This document shows positions 10,885 to 21,989 of a stretch of DNA of 64,000 nucleotides, one piece after another (the first letter of the stretch is position 1; every line of letters starts with the position of its first letter). The notes under the pieces were generated by a model. The model had not been told where the DNA came from, did not search any database, and worked only from the letters and a program-made list of their open reading frames with translations. A program made the translations under genes and the position numbers. Origin of the DNA: Biomphalaria glabrata (Eukaryota > Mollusca > Gastropoda > Planorbidae); assembly GCF_947242115.1 (NCBI RefSeq), contig NC_074720.1, forward strand, positions 14,826,145-14,890,144. Direction: 5' to 3'.

Positions 10885-12443
10885 CAGTGGCGTCACTAGG
10901 CAGGTGCGGGGGGTGCGGGCCGCACCGGGTGACACCCACCAGGGGGTGACACCCAAGTGGAAAAAATGCACTTTTCCAAAATGCAACTTTAGAAAGAAAA
11001 ATACTTCCTCGAATGTCTCTCACAGTTTAGTATCAGCATGTCCCAACCCTTTTAAATTTCATTCTATTTGACTTTATTAGGTGTTGTAGACGCCAGGAGA
11101 AGAGTTTCTGAAGCTCAGAAATGTAGAAAAACGCTTGGCGCCCGGGGCGAAGTGTGTGAATTCAAGGCACTCCCCCAAACATCTTATCTGACCAGTTGAG
11201 TGGTGAACGTATCATTTTTTGTTGCAATGTGTTGAAAAACGGCATAAGCCTCTCAAACGCATAAGGCTGCAAGCTTTCTCCACGGCGACTTTCAAAGCCA
11301 CTTCTCAGCAGGTGCCCACGAAATTCAGGACATCTACAAAGGCGTGACGCCAGGTTAGACGTGGACGCCATGTTTTTTATTTCACCTTTTTGTCTTTCAT
11401 GTTAAGGCTGACTTTAATAGACGTGTTTCGTCTTGTCTAATGATATGTCTCACAAATGCCATTGAGTAGGTGGATTTTAATCTCCTGGCTAATTGATTTT
11501 TTTTGTTCAAATAGGCCCTACTTATTGAAAGACGGCTCCTGCTTTCCAATCCGACATGCAACATCATGAGATATATCTCCATCACTGCCTAAATAGGTTA
11601 ACTCTACTATTTGTATGACCAATGTTGATCGGGAACTGGGTAACCTGCACCCTATATGTATAATTTTGAGGGCGTCTTTATCCGTCAGCTCGTGTATACA
11701 TTTAATTTTATTTCAAAGTAATGCTATGTCTTCTGCATAATCCATCTTGGTTTGATTTACGCCATGGCAACCCGAATGCAGCCTGTTTAATGATACCGTC
11801 GATGGCTTCAAGAAAGAGAAATGTGGATAAGATACACGCTAATCTCATATCCGTATCGATGTTGAAGAATTACAGCGTCTGTTATGAGACAACAGCTTGA
11901 TTTGATTTAGACATGTCGCTGAATCTGGACAAATTGTTGCAAGATACCTTACTCTTTTGCTTTTTTCCAGAGTGATTCTGCTGGACGCTATCAAACTAAT
12001 TTTGTTAAAATCTACAAAACTGAATTTTCGTCCTGGTTTTCCAGGCTTTTTTGACGAAGTTTCGCAGGAAGTAAACCTGTTGAGTGCTTTTTTCGGAAGT
12101 AACTGACAAACACTAGTGTAATTTAAGACCTTTTCCTTAAAGAGCTTTTGAATAATTCTAGTAAAACATATGCTCAACTCAAGGTTTCTCAATTCTATGA
12201 TTGCACATTTTTAATTTATACAATAATATTTGATAGAATGTGAAAAACAATGACATTTTAAAATAGAATCGAAAACTAATTTTCGAGTATAACCAATTTA
12301 TTAATTAGCTTACAGTTTTATTGTTCAATATAAAGAAAGTTGTTTGTTTTTTAGGGGAAAATATTTTTTTCTTGGGAGGGGGGGGGGGGGTTTACACCCC
12401 GAGCTTACCGCACCGGGTGACACCGACCCTGGCGACGCCACTG
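10885..12443. mobile_element. hAT-like non-autonomous transposon, 1.56 kb
   Basis: The left end CAGTGGCGTCACTAGG and the right end, which reads inward CAGTGGCGTCGCCAGG, are inverted repeats, and both are followed by a shared 'gcaccgggtgaca' word. The outside 8-mers atctagac and atctacac match at 7 of 8, fitting an aged 8-bp duplication. Inside lies a LINE fragment (11396-11845) and a 115-residue open frame on the minus strand (11845-12192) that I do not recognise. No hAT transposase motif is seen. Another copy of its left end is at 43841. Confidence 0.75.
11396..11845 (-). mobile_element. LINE reverse transcriptase fragment inside the hAT-like element
   Basis: Minus-strand residues, spread over frames, include FLFLEAIDGIIKQAA, TKMDYAEDIALL (the catalytic F/Y-A-D-D block, here AED), 'LTYLGSDGDISHDVACRIGK' and 'NGICETYH'. 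Order and spacing are those of a non-LTR reverse transcriptase palm and thumb. Change of ADD to AED and several frameshifts show it is dead. Confidence 0.75.
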
Positions 12444-12520
12444 ATCTACACCATAGATTTATATATTATATCTAGACTGGAAACCGGAAACAAATTCTTA
12501 TCCGCGATTGGTTGATTAAC

Positions 12521-12606
<86 letters not shown>

Positions 12607-13139
12607 GTAACTCTTTTTCAATCTCTACTTGAAGTCGCCCTAATCAAACTTTTCTGTCTTAGAAAAGTAATGATCTTTATTTTTCAAAGTTTAGAAACAA
12701 TGCAAAATCATATCTCGGATTTTGTTTAAAATGGGCTATTAATCACAGAACTATATATTCACGCTAAGATATGAATTAAACCCATTTCCTGTGATATAAT
12801 TGAGATAATGTTTCAAAAATCCTAGATCGAGATAATTTATGTCTGTTGATTTTAATCATCTTATGTACATTTAAATAGATTGATTACCTAGAACTCTCTA
12901 GATTATGTATCTAAAAATTGCAAAATAAAAATTATGAGACGAGAGTACTCTTATTTTTTATGTTCAATCATGGTTCAATTACTAGATCTAGATCTAAAAA
13001 TTAAATTATATGTTACATAGGTTAGGGTTGAAAAAAAACATTTCTTATATCTACATTACAAAACAACGACATTTATTGTAGTTTTAAAAGATCTCCCTGT
13101 CCAGTCTAGATACAATATATATAAGTCTATGATCTAGAC
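12444..13139. other. AT-rich spacer with TA microsatellite
   Basis: Holds a TA microsatellite of about 80 bp (12522-12601) and several copies of the palindromic word agatctagatct. No coding signal. Confidence 0.5.
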
Positions 13140-13475
13140 ATAGAAGACGATGCGAAAAATTTTCTTTGACATTAATTTATTAAACCCTTTAAGAAATGCG
13201 GAAATACCCGAAGATCTATAGCCTGTTCAAAATAAATATTTTTCTTGCCAAAATTACATTTCTTTCTTTTTATACTTTGAAAAATTATAACGGTCAAACT
13301 AGAATTTTCTTAGTGTGGCCAACGAAATAAAAATTCTTTTCCCAACAATATACAGCAACTATCAAATTTTCTAGGAAAATTGTTAGAGCCATTTTCGAGA
13401 TTCGTGTCAAGGTTACACCCACCCACCAATAAGTTTCCACGAAAGTATGCGTTAATTAGAGGTATAGTAAAATAT
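13140..13475 (+). repeat. Dispersed repeat, copy 2
   Basis: Collinear with 1380-1730 (shared 'gcctgttcaaaata', 'aacggtcaaactaga', 'atatacagcaact', 'cacccaccca'). Diverged by many substitutions and small gaps, so old. Confidence 0.6.
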
Positions 13476-13838
13476 AAACAACAGATCGTAAGTTCCAATG
13501 TTCAGTCTTTCGTAAAGTTTAAAAATAATTTCCTCTAAAATTTGTAGGCTGACTCATCCCATAGCAGAAGACTGTAATGGAATAATTTTTTTTCCTGGGG
13601 AGAATATTGATTATTATTATTTTTTTTTTTTGTAAAATTTTGATATCATTTAAATCGCTTATGATGCAATGAATTTTCGGAAAATGTATTAACTCCCACT
13701 AATTATCTGATGAACTTGTTTAGGCCATGACCTTTAAACGAGTTATTGATATTTCATTATTTTATTATCAGGACAAATAAATATCAGCACTACTAGTAAT
13801 GCACAAAAGATGAGGCATTAACCGGTGACAGGTGTGTC

Positions 13839-15481
13839 CATGGGCGTAGCCAGGATTTTTTTCGGGGAGGGTTTTTTTTTTGGGGGGGGGGGGATTCCCC
13901 CCCGACCTCCCCCCCCCCGCTAAAAAAAAATATGTGTGTGTGTGTACATAATTAATCTTTATTACATTCTGACCATTTCGGAAGACGTTTGTTGTTTATT
14001 GTAGACTCCCCGCCCTTGCTAGCAAGGGGGTCTGTGGGAGTTCGCAGCGCTCCCCCAGCGCGGGGAAGCCCCGCCGCCGAGCACTATTTCTGGTATTGAA
14101 AGCCAACAAAATGCATATTCTGAGGTATCTACAGTACATTATCTTGCTATTAAAAAGTATTATTTCAAAAACCTAATGTGCTATTCTTACTGACTTGGAC
14201 CCTCTCGCGCCGTTCGGCGCATTTTCCGGCAAGCTGTTTCCGCAACTCTTATTTTGCGTAATTCATTTTGTCGGAAAACATGTCCCGCAAAACCTCATGC
14301 GACTCTCTGTCACAACCTTACTAAGGATTCGACTCCCAGTTCGGCATATGATTTCTTTGATTTAGACCCGATCTCTATGACTGACTCCTAAAATCTGTCT
14401 TAGCCATCTTTGTTGAGACACATTTAATGGTTTTCAATTTCGGCAGAAGACTATTCACACTTAATTAATGGAGCCCAAGCCACTGGTAGAAATTTGTAAC
14501 CTTTCTTGACTACGCTCTTGGAATTACCTACATGCCTGTATTTCGCTTTAGATTTTATATGGAAAAGGAAAGTTTTTTCGTGAAATCATCTGTTGAGGGG
14601 TTTTAAACTAAAAAATCTCTGGGTTCTTTTTTTGTTTTGTTTTTAATTCAAAACCCCATTTAGCTACGATCAAAGAATTTGGTGACTGTAGTTTGCTTTA
14701 AAATAATATTGAAGAGAGAGGTTTTGAACTCTAAAGGCTCTGTAGGGGAATTTTAAACTGAAAACCATCTGGAGGGGTTTTAAACTTTAAAGAAAAAGCC
14801 ATCTGGTAGAGGGGGATTTAAACTCAAAACCATTTTGGCTACGCTCATAGATTTTATAGTGTGTAATTTGCTTTTTTTTTTAAGTTGAAGAGGTACTTTT
14901 TAGCTTCAAACCCCAACTGGAAGGGGGAGGGGGGTTAAACTCAAAACCCCATTGGCTACGCTCATAGAATTTTTGAGTGTGTAATTTGCTTTTTTTATAT
15001 TGAAGATGGGGTTATCGTAAATTTTGGATGGGGTTTTAAAATCAAAATCTTCCTCAACTGTGCTGTTGGAATTTGGGGATTGTTGTTTGCATTTTTTTTT
15101 TGTTTTGTTTTATAGAAGAGGGGGATTTAACCTCTGGTAGGGGGTTTAAAATTCAAAACCCCCTGTAGGGGGTTTTAAACTCAAAGCCCCCTGGTAGAGG
15201 GATTTGTATCTCAAAACCCCCTGATAGGGGTTTTTAAAATCTCAAAACCCCCTGGTAGGGGGATTTAAACTCAAAACCCCCTGGTAGAGGGTTTTTAACT
15301 CAAAACTGCCTCGGCTGTGCTGTGGTAAGTGATGATTTAGTATTAAAATCTCACCTAAAATAAACAAAATGAAAGCAAAAATCAGTCTCTTAATTCCGTC
15401 CCCCCCGCAGGGGGGGGGATTTCATTTCGGGGGGGGGGGGGGGTTTGAACCCCAAGACCCCCCCCCCTGGCTACGCCCATG
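13839..15481. mobile_element. hAT-like non-autonomous transposon, 1.64 kb, complete
   Basis: Perfect 16-bp inverted ends CATGGGCGTAGCCAGG, flanked by a perfect 8-bp duplication GGTGTGTC (13831-13838 and 15482-15489). The interior is built of repeated modules of the form 'ctcaaaaccccctggtaggg', each with a G run and its complement, so the right half (about 14730-15310) can fold into many short hairpins. No transposase. A truncated copy of the right part, inverted, is at 51216-51707. Confidence 0.9.
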
Positions 15482-15829
15482 GGTGTGTCCCAGATAATTC
15501 CTGATCTTAGTCTTATGACGCCAAGGTGGAAACACCTAGAGTAAGAGGCTCAGAAGGATGGGCGCAGCTGGCAGCCACTTGGATATATTGAAGCTCTGGG
15601 ATAAAACTTCTTTGAGACTTTGCACCTTAGACAGCTTAAACCAAGGAGCGACTGAGAAACTTAATTTCTATTTATGGTGTGACCCAGACACAAAATGTCC
15701 TCGGCCATGGAGGAGAAACCTTCAGACAGAAGACCAAGCAAAAAGTCACTGCTCAACGTTTGACTTAACAACGAAAATCTTTCGATGATTGTAGGGTTTC
15801 ATGCGAGACATGGCAGTCATTGCCAAAAC

Positions 15830-16170
15830 TGAGAAAAGACTAAATGTGGCTCAACGAGAAGGCTAAGACAGATTTAAGCAGTTACAGAGATCGGGTCAAA
15901 AAGAAATCATATGCCCAAAAGGAAATCGACCACTTAATGAGGTTGTGACAGAACGTCGCATGAAATTTGCAGGAGATGCTCACCGACAGAATAAATTACG
16001 CATACCAAGAGTCGCAATAAAATAAAGACCAATACGAGGAAAGCGCAACGAGGACGTCCTAGAATAACTTTGATGGAGGACATCAGAGTAGTGGACACCA
16101 AGTGGGAGAGGCTTCAGACTTTGTCAAGACAGATCTTTATGGTGACAGCTTGCCGCCCTAAATCTAAATA
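15830..16170 (+). mobile_element. LINE C-terminal fragment
   Basis: Plus-strand residues over two frames: ERRMKFAGDAHRQNKLRIPR, then 'RGKRNRG' type basic run, then 'DTKWERLQTLSQDRS' and a final W. This is the RRMKFAGHxxR ... GKRKRGRPxxTW ... LAxDRxxWR signature found at the C-terminus of many non-LTR ORFs. Frameshifted and partial. Confidence 0.75.
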
Positions 16171-16970
16171 AGTAAGAGTTTAAAAGGGCAAGTTGTTATG
16201 TTCAATCCTTATCGAAGTTGATCTTAGTGGATTGGTTGAAAAAAATGTTTAACTGTTTAACTTTTTAAAAGTCACTAGTGACAAGACTTGGTGATATATG
16301 AATCCTTTGAGTGCAAGCATGAGCAGGCACCGAGGAAGTTCAATGCTGGCACACATAAAGAGTTCAGGATTATACACTCAATAATCAAAAAGTCAATAGT
16401 TCAAACAGGATCAGGCCCGCACGCAATTGATCCAAGATAGGAAAAAACTGTGGTGGGAACTGATTGAGATTAAACTCGAAGTTCAGTTAATATCGGAGTT
16501 ATGTAATTAAACACTTTTCAAAGCTTTAATAAAGAACAAAAGAGAGATCATAATGCTGTTCACCGCTAATCCGCTAATTAATAACAAAGGACCTATAATT
16601 ACAAATTAAGAAGGCTTGTTCCCTCCATTGTGAGAAGTTCTATCGGTGTGGCCCGGGGCTGTCAAGCTATATCTTGATTCTAAAATATTGATTTAATTTA
16701 AAACAAGCAGAGAATAAAAATAATAGTATCAATTAGTTTGAATCAATCATGTAATGATTTTTTAATAGATCTAGACTAACAATAATAAATTTGTATAATT
16801 GGAAATCTTTCTAATTACTTTTATTGTTTAGCGCAATTTTCATGCTTCTAGCATGCTCAGTGCGCAATGGTCCAATCACTTTTATAGACCAGTTTGTAGG
16901 GTGTGGTATACGAGGGGATTTCTGGAAGAACACGCGCTTGGTCCTATTTCATGTTTGCTTATTGTGAGCC
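16171..16970. other. Spacer, nothing recognised
   Basis: No coding signal. AT-rich with one 'tagatctagacta' word near 16769. The 38-bp array starts at its right edge. Confidence 0.4.
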
Positions 16971-18781
16971 TAGTACAGGCAGTGACTGTGGTTAGACGTA
17001 CCATCTCGAAGTACAGGCAGTGAATGTGGTTAGACGTACCATCTCGAAGTACAGGCAGTGAATGTGGTTAAACGTACCATCTCGAAGTACAGGCAGTGAC
17101 TGTAGTTAGACGTACCATCTCGAAGTACAGGCAGTGAATGTGGTTAAACGTACCATCTCGAAGTACAGGCAGTGACTGTAGTTAGACGTACCATCTCGAA
17201 GTACAGGCAGTGACTGTGGTTAGACGTACCATCTCGAAGTACAGGCAGTGACTGTAGTTAGACGTACCATCTCGAAGTACAGGCAGTGAATGTGGTTAGA
17301 CGTACCATCTCGAAGTACAGGCAGTGAATGTGGTTAGACGTACCATCTCGAAGTACAGGCAGTGAATGTGGTTAGACGTACCATCTCGAAGTACAGGCAG
17401 TGAATGTGGTTAGACGTACCATCTCGAAGTACAGGCAGTGAATGTGGTTAGACGTACCATCTCGAAGTACAGGCAGTGACTGTGGTTAGACGTACCATCT
17501 CGAAGTACAGGCAGTGAATGTGGTTAGACGTACCATCTCGAAGTACAGGCAGTGAATGTGGTTAGACGTACCATCTCGAAGTACAGGCAGTGAATGTGGT
17601 TAGACGTACCATCTCGAAGTACAGGCAGTGACTGTGGTTAGACGTACCATCTCGAAGTACAGGCAGTGAATGTGGTTAGACTTACCATCTCGAAGTACAG
17701 GCAGTGAATGTGGTTAGACGTACCATCTCGAAGTACAGGCAGTGACTGTAGTTAGACGTACCATCTCGAAGTACAGGCAGTGAATGTGGTTAGACGTACC
17801 ATCTCGAAGTACAGGCAGTGAATGTGGTTAGACGTACCATCTCGAAGTACAGGCAGTGAATGTGGTTAGACGTACCATCTCGAAGTACAGGCAGTGACTG
17901 TGGTTAGACGTACCATCTCGAAGTACAGGCAGTGACTGTAGTTAGACGTACCATCTCGAAGTACAGGCAGTGACTGTAGTTAGACGTACCATCTCGAAGT
18001 TCAGGCAGTGACTGTAGTTAGACGTACCATCTCAAAGTACAGGCAGTGACTGTGGTTAGACGTACCATCTCGAAGTACAGGCAGTGACTGTGGTTAGACG
18101 TACCATCTCGAAGTACAGGCAGTGAATGTGGTTAGACGTACCATCTCGAAGTACAGGCAGTGAATGTGGTTAGACGTACCATCTCGAAGTACAGGCAGTG
18201 ACTGTAGTTAGACGTACCATCTCGAAGTACAGGCAGTGAATGTGGTTAGACGTACCATCTCGAAGTACAGGCAGTGAATGTGGTTAGACGTACCATCTCG
18301 AAGTACAGGCAGTGAATGTGGTTAGACGTACCATCTCGAAGTACAGGCAGTGACTGTGGTTAGACGTATCATCTCGAAGTACAGGCAGTGACTGTAGTTA
18401 GACGTACCATCTCGAAGTACAGGCAGTGACTGTAGTTAGACGTACCATCTCGAAGTTCAGGCAGTGACTGTAGTTAGACGTACCATCTCAAAGTACAGGC
18501 AGTGACTGTGGTTAGACGTACCATCTCGAAGTACAGGCAGTGACTGTAGTTAGACGTACCATCTCGAAGTACAGGCAGTGAATGTGGTTAGACGTACCAT
18601 CTCGAAGTACAGGCAGTGACTGTGGTTAGACGCACCATCTCGAAGTACAGGCAGTGACTGTGGTTAGACGTACCATCTCGAAGTACAGGCAGTGACTGTG
18701 GTTAGACGTACCATCTCGAAGTACAGGCAGTGACTGTGGTTAGACGTACCATCTCGAAGTACAGGCAGTGACTGTGGTTAG
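16971..18781. repeat. 38-bp minisatellite, about 47 copies
   Basis: Unit of 38 bp containing 'gtacaggcagtgaatgtgg' and 'ttagacgtaccatctcgaa'. Main variants are aatgtgg, actgtgg and actgtag. A rare combination (gaagttcagg followed by ctcaaagtac) occurs at 18001 and again at 18457, exactly 456 bp (12 units) apart, so a 12-unit block was duplicated. A last degenerate unit (19287-19313) lies beyond the LTR-like fossil, which therefore inserted into the array. Confidence 0.97.
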
Positions 18782-19286
18782 TGTCAGTAGGAGGTATGTC
18801 GAGAATGAATGTTAGTTTGATATTTTGGTATGATTGTTATATGCCCTTGTTATGAATGCAAAGTGTTGCACGTGTTGTGAACTAAATGATTAAGTCTTCG
18901 TTGAATGTGCGAGAGAGTGTGTTAAGTCAGAGAGGTCTTGCTCCCGGTACAGGAAGGTTGTACGTTTACTTCCTGGACTGGTATTTATGCATTTATATAT
19001 TTATAAGTTGATGGACTGGTGTTTTGTGTATTAATATTTCATAAGAGTGATATAATTGTGTGCTTTATTAAGTATTAAAGTATTATCGATATTCATGATT
19101 ATAAGGAGTTGATGTATATTAAGTGTTCGTATTTGAGTTAAGCAAGTATTGATGAATTATAATTGAGTAACCAAGAAAGTATCAAGCAAGTATTATCTAA
19201 TATTCAAGAAACCCCTAGTGAGCCACAGGAAGACAAGAAACACAATAACAAGAGACAAGCATATATGTAAATTAAAACCCCTGACA
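18782..19286 (+). mobile_element. Solo-LTR-like fossil inside the 38-bp array
   Basis: Begins TGTCAG and ends CTGACA, with a perfect 5-bp duplication GTTAG on both sides (18777-18781 and 19287-19291). The flanks are both 38-bp array sequence. It has TATA-rich sequence near 18990 and an ATTAAA-type signal near 19073. Length 505 bp, no internal coding region, so a solo LTR is the simplest reading. The perfect duplication suggests it is not very old. Superfamily not assigned. Confidence 0.8.
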
Positions 19287-19313
19287 GTTAGAAGTACAAT
19301 CTGGAAGTACAGG

Positions 19314-20727
19314 GTATTACGAGAAATCATTTTATGTTCCTTTTATGGAATTTGCTTCTTTTTGTTTTTTTCTTAGAAATAATGCTTTCAAATAAAAAGT
19401 TAATGGCTGAAATCAAACCAAAAAAAAAATCTGGGACTTAAATAATTATAAGTTTATACAAAAAAATGTGTATAATACATACTATTATAGATTTTCTGGC
19501 TTAGATTTGTATGTAATCTTCTGTTATTTAATGGGACCTTATTGAGAAATTAAGATTGGTCTAGCAAGGGAATTTCCATCATAAATCGAAAAGTGGTTTT
19601 TCTAAAAAAAAAGGGGGGGGGGAAGTAGATGATTTAACGCATTAGAAAATGTGTGTTTAGCAAACAAGTTTCAGTTAATGAAGATTAGATTACTTTTAAA
19701 TAATTCAAAATGACGTATTTCTACTTCCCTGTTTCAAAAACATAGAAGAATTAGGGTCATCACGCCAAATAGTAAAATTTAATCTCTGGTGGCAAGACAC
19801 CTTAAAGCCAAATATGAGCATTATTCTTAGTAAAAAAAAAAGTTATAAATTATAGGCATAGCAACCAGGGCGCAAATGGATTCGTTGCATATATGCGCTC
19901 CGGCATATGACAATTAATAGCTTAAATAAAAAATTATGGTTGAAAAATCAATAAAATAAATAAGTAGATAAATAAATGATACAACAACCTGTGTCACAGA
20001 GGTAAAATGTATTTGTGCAATTATTATGTGTTTCAGTACACTAATTTATCACAGTAACCAGCTCTTTATTTCCACGTACATAATATCTGGCTTACAGCAA
20101 AAGCAATCAAATACAATGAGAGTCAATACAAAATAAATAATAATGATGTATCCACAGACCTCTGGATCTATGTTAGAGAAAATACAGTTTAAAAAAGGAA
20201 GGCGGGTAGAGATTTTGAAATACATAACCAAACTAACAATGTCAAGGATGTTTGATTAATTAAGTAGTCACTGTACTTAACTAATAATCAAAATTTCTAA
20301 GACAATTTTACGAAACAATTTTTTTTTTATTCAACTTTATTTTTTTTAATGGCCAAAGCAGAAATTCTAGCACATTTGTTGTGCTAACAGGTGCACATGA
20401 GAAATGTTATCAACATGTGGTTTATCAACACTTTTGGTATTCTATATGTGGGACAGACTTACAAGCTCACTTGCGATAGTGTACGTGTGACAGACTTACA
20501 AGCTCACTTTTTATAGTTTTGCCCTCCATTATGACAATTCACCGCATACATTCAAGACAATTTTAGATGCATTATTACGGACTACTTACACATTTGTTTT
20601 CAACACTTAAAAATCTCAAATTTAAAACACCCAGGTAATAAAGAGATTAGGATTCAGACGGTATTGAAGTTGGAAGGTCGAATAGCTTTCAATGTAGATT
20701 TATTTGTTCTATAATAGTGTTTATTGG
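19314..20727. other. AT-rich spacer, nothing recognised
   Basis: Low-complexity A and T runs. A small duplication of 'cagacttacaagctcact' lies at 20453 and 20491. No gene. Confidence 0.4.
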
Positions 20728-20966
20728 AGGCGTGGTGGCTGAGTGTTCAAGTGCTTTGCTTTCGAACCGGGGTCCGGGGCTCTAATCCTGGTGAAGATTG
20801 GGACTTTTAATTTCGGAATCTTCGGGCGCCTCTGAGTTCACCCACCTCTAATGAGTACCTAACATTAGTTGGGGGAAAGTAAAGGCGTTAACTGTGGGAC
20901 ACAGAAGCAAATGACCTTTATATCATCTGCTCAATAGACAACACGGTCTGAAAGGGGAACTTTACT
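20728..20966 (+). mobile_element. tRNA-derived SINE, about 240 bp
   Basis: The head 'ggcgtggtggctgagtgttc' holds an A-box-like word and 'ggggctctaatcctgg' a degenerate B box. A core with 'ttgggggaaagtaaagg' and the end 'ctgaaaggggaactttac' follow. The same order, reversed, is seen at 28652-28912, and part at 27090-27255. RNA polymerase III promoter boxes followed by a shared core define a tRNA-derived SINE. Confidence 0.8.
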
Positions 20967-21989
20967 TTTTTTTTTCTAAATAATATTAATTAAATAATAA
21001 TCATATTCTGCAAAAAGCAAATTCAAATGGCAGGGCTTTGTTTTTGTTAAAGAAACTCGGTAGTTGCTAATACATTCCTGCAAGGAACTGTACCAGGATA
21101 AAAGTAGAAAGGAAGACAAACGATGGAAGACATCATAGAGAAATGAGCGGACATGAGCTGCACGGTACTGAGCAAGGCAAAAAACAAGAAAGGAATGGAA
21201 CAATCTAGTTGGTATTCTCACTTGTGCCCGAATGAGGAAAAATGGTAGGGACACTTGAATATGAAAAGTTCACTTGTGGCGCCCCATTGGTTCTAAAAGG
21301 TAAGTACACGTGACTGCAGATAGTTCACTTGTGGTGCATCAGTGGTTACAGACCTTGAAGCATTGAATTAAATGGGAAATTCTGAAAGAAATTCTTGAGC
21401 ATTGTAATATATGCCAATACAAAAACGATGCCAGATTAATGCTGAAGTTATTTAATGAAATGTTGGTATATACTGGTAAATATATACATAAGGCTTGTCT
21501 TCGGATCCGAAGCTAATTGGTAAATACTATAAAAACAAATTAGATGACTGAAATATTTATAAAACCTTTAGTTTTATGTATATAAATATTTATATTTAAA
21601 AAATAAGTAGCACCTTTTCATTTTGATGTGAATACGACTGTTTTTCATACAGTTTGATTTCTTTCTTGGGAAGCAAAGCGTCATCCTGTTGAAATCTTCC
21701 TCCTTGCTAATGGTAGACATACGCTGCAATGTAAGAGTGCATACACTGTACTTTAGACAAGTTTCAGTTGGTATTGATGGTTGGTCCGGTGACTGCTTCA
21801 TCTCTCCGATGTGCATTGAAAGAACATCTATCACGACAAGAACTGCTGAAGATGCCGATTAATAGGCAATGCTGAGATGCTGTGCCGATTTTCTCCAGGA
21901 TGCGCATCTTTCTTCGGCTTTACGTGTAACTGTGAGATACTACACTAGCTCATGACACTACTTTTGTTCTTGATGACCTAGTCTAGCTA
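20967..21989. other. Region downstream of the receptor gene
   Basis: Lies 3' of the minus-strand receptor gene and should hold its 3' untranslated region. No exact AATAAA on the minus strand was picked out close to the stop. A small duplication 'gttcacttgtgg' is at 21268 and 21325. Open frames here look fortuitous. Confidence 0.4.

Noticed and set aside
16971-18781. CRISPR-like array of regular repeats
   Set aside because: Units are contiguous 38-mers with no unique spacers, in a eukaryotic context; this is a minisatellite.
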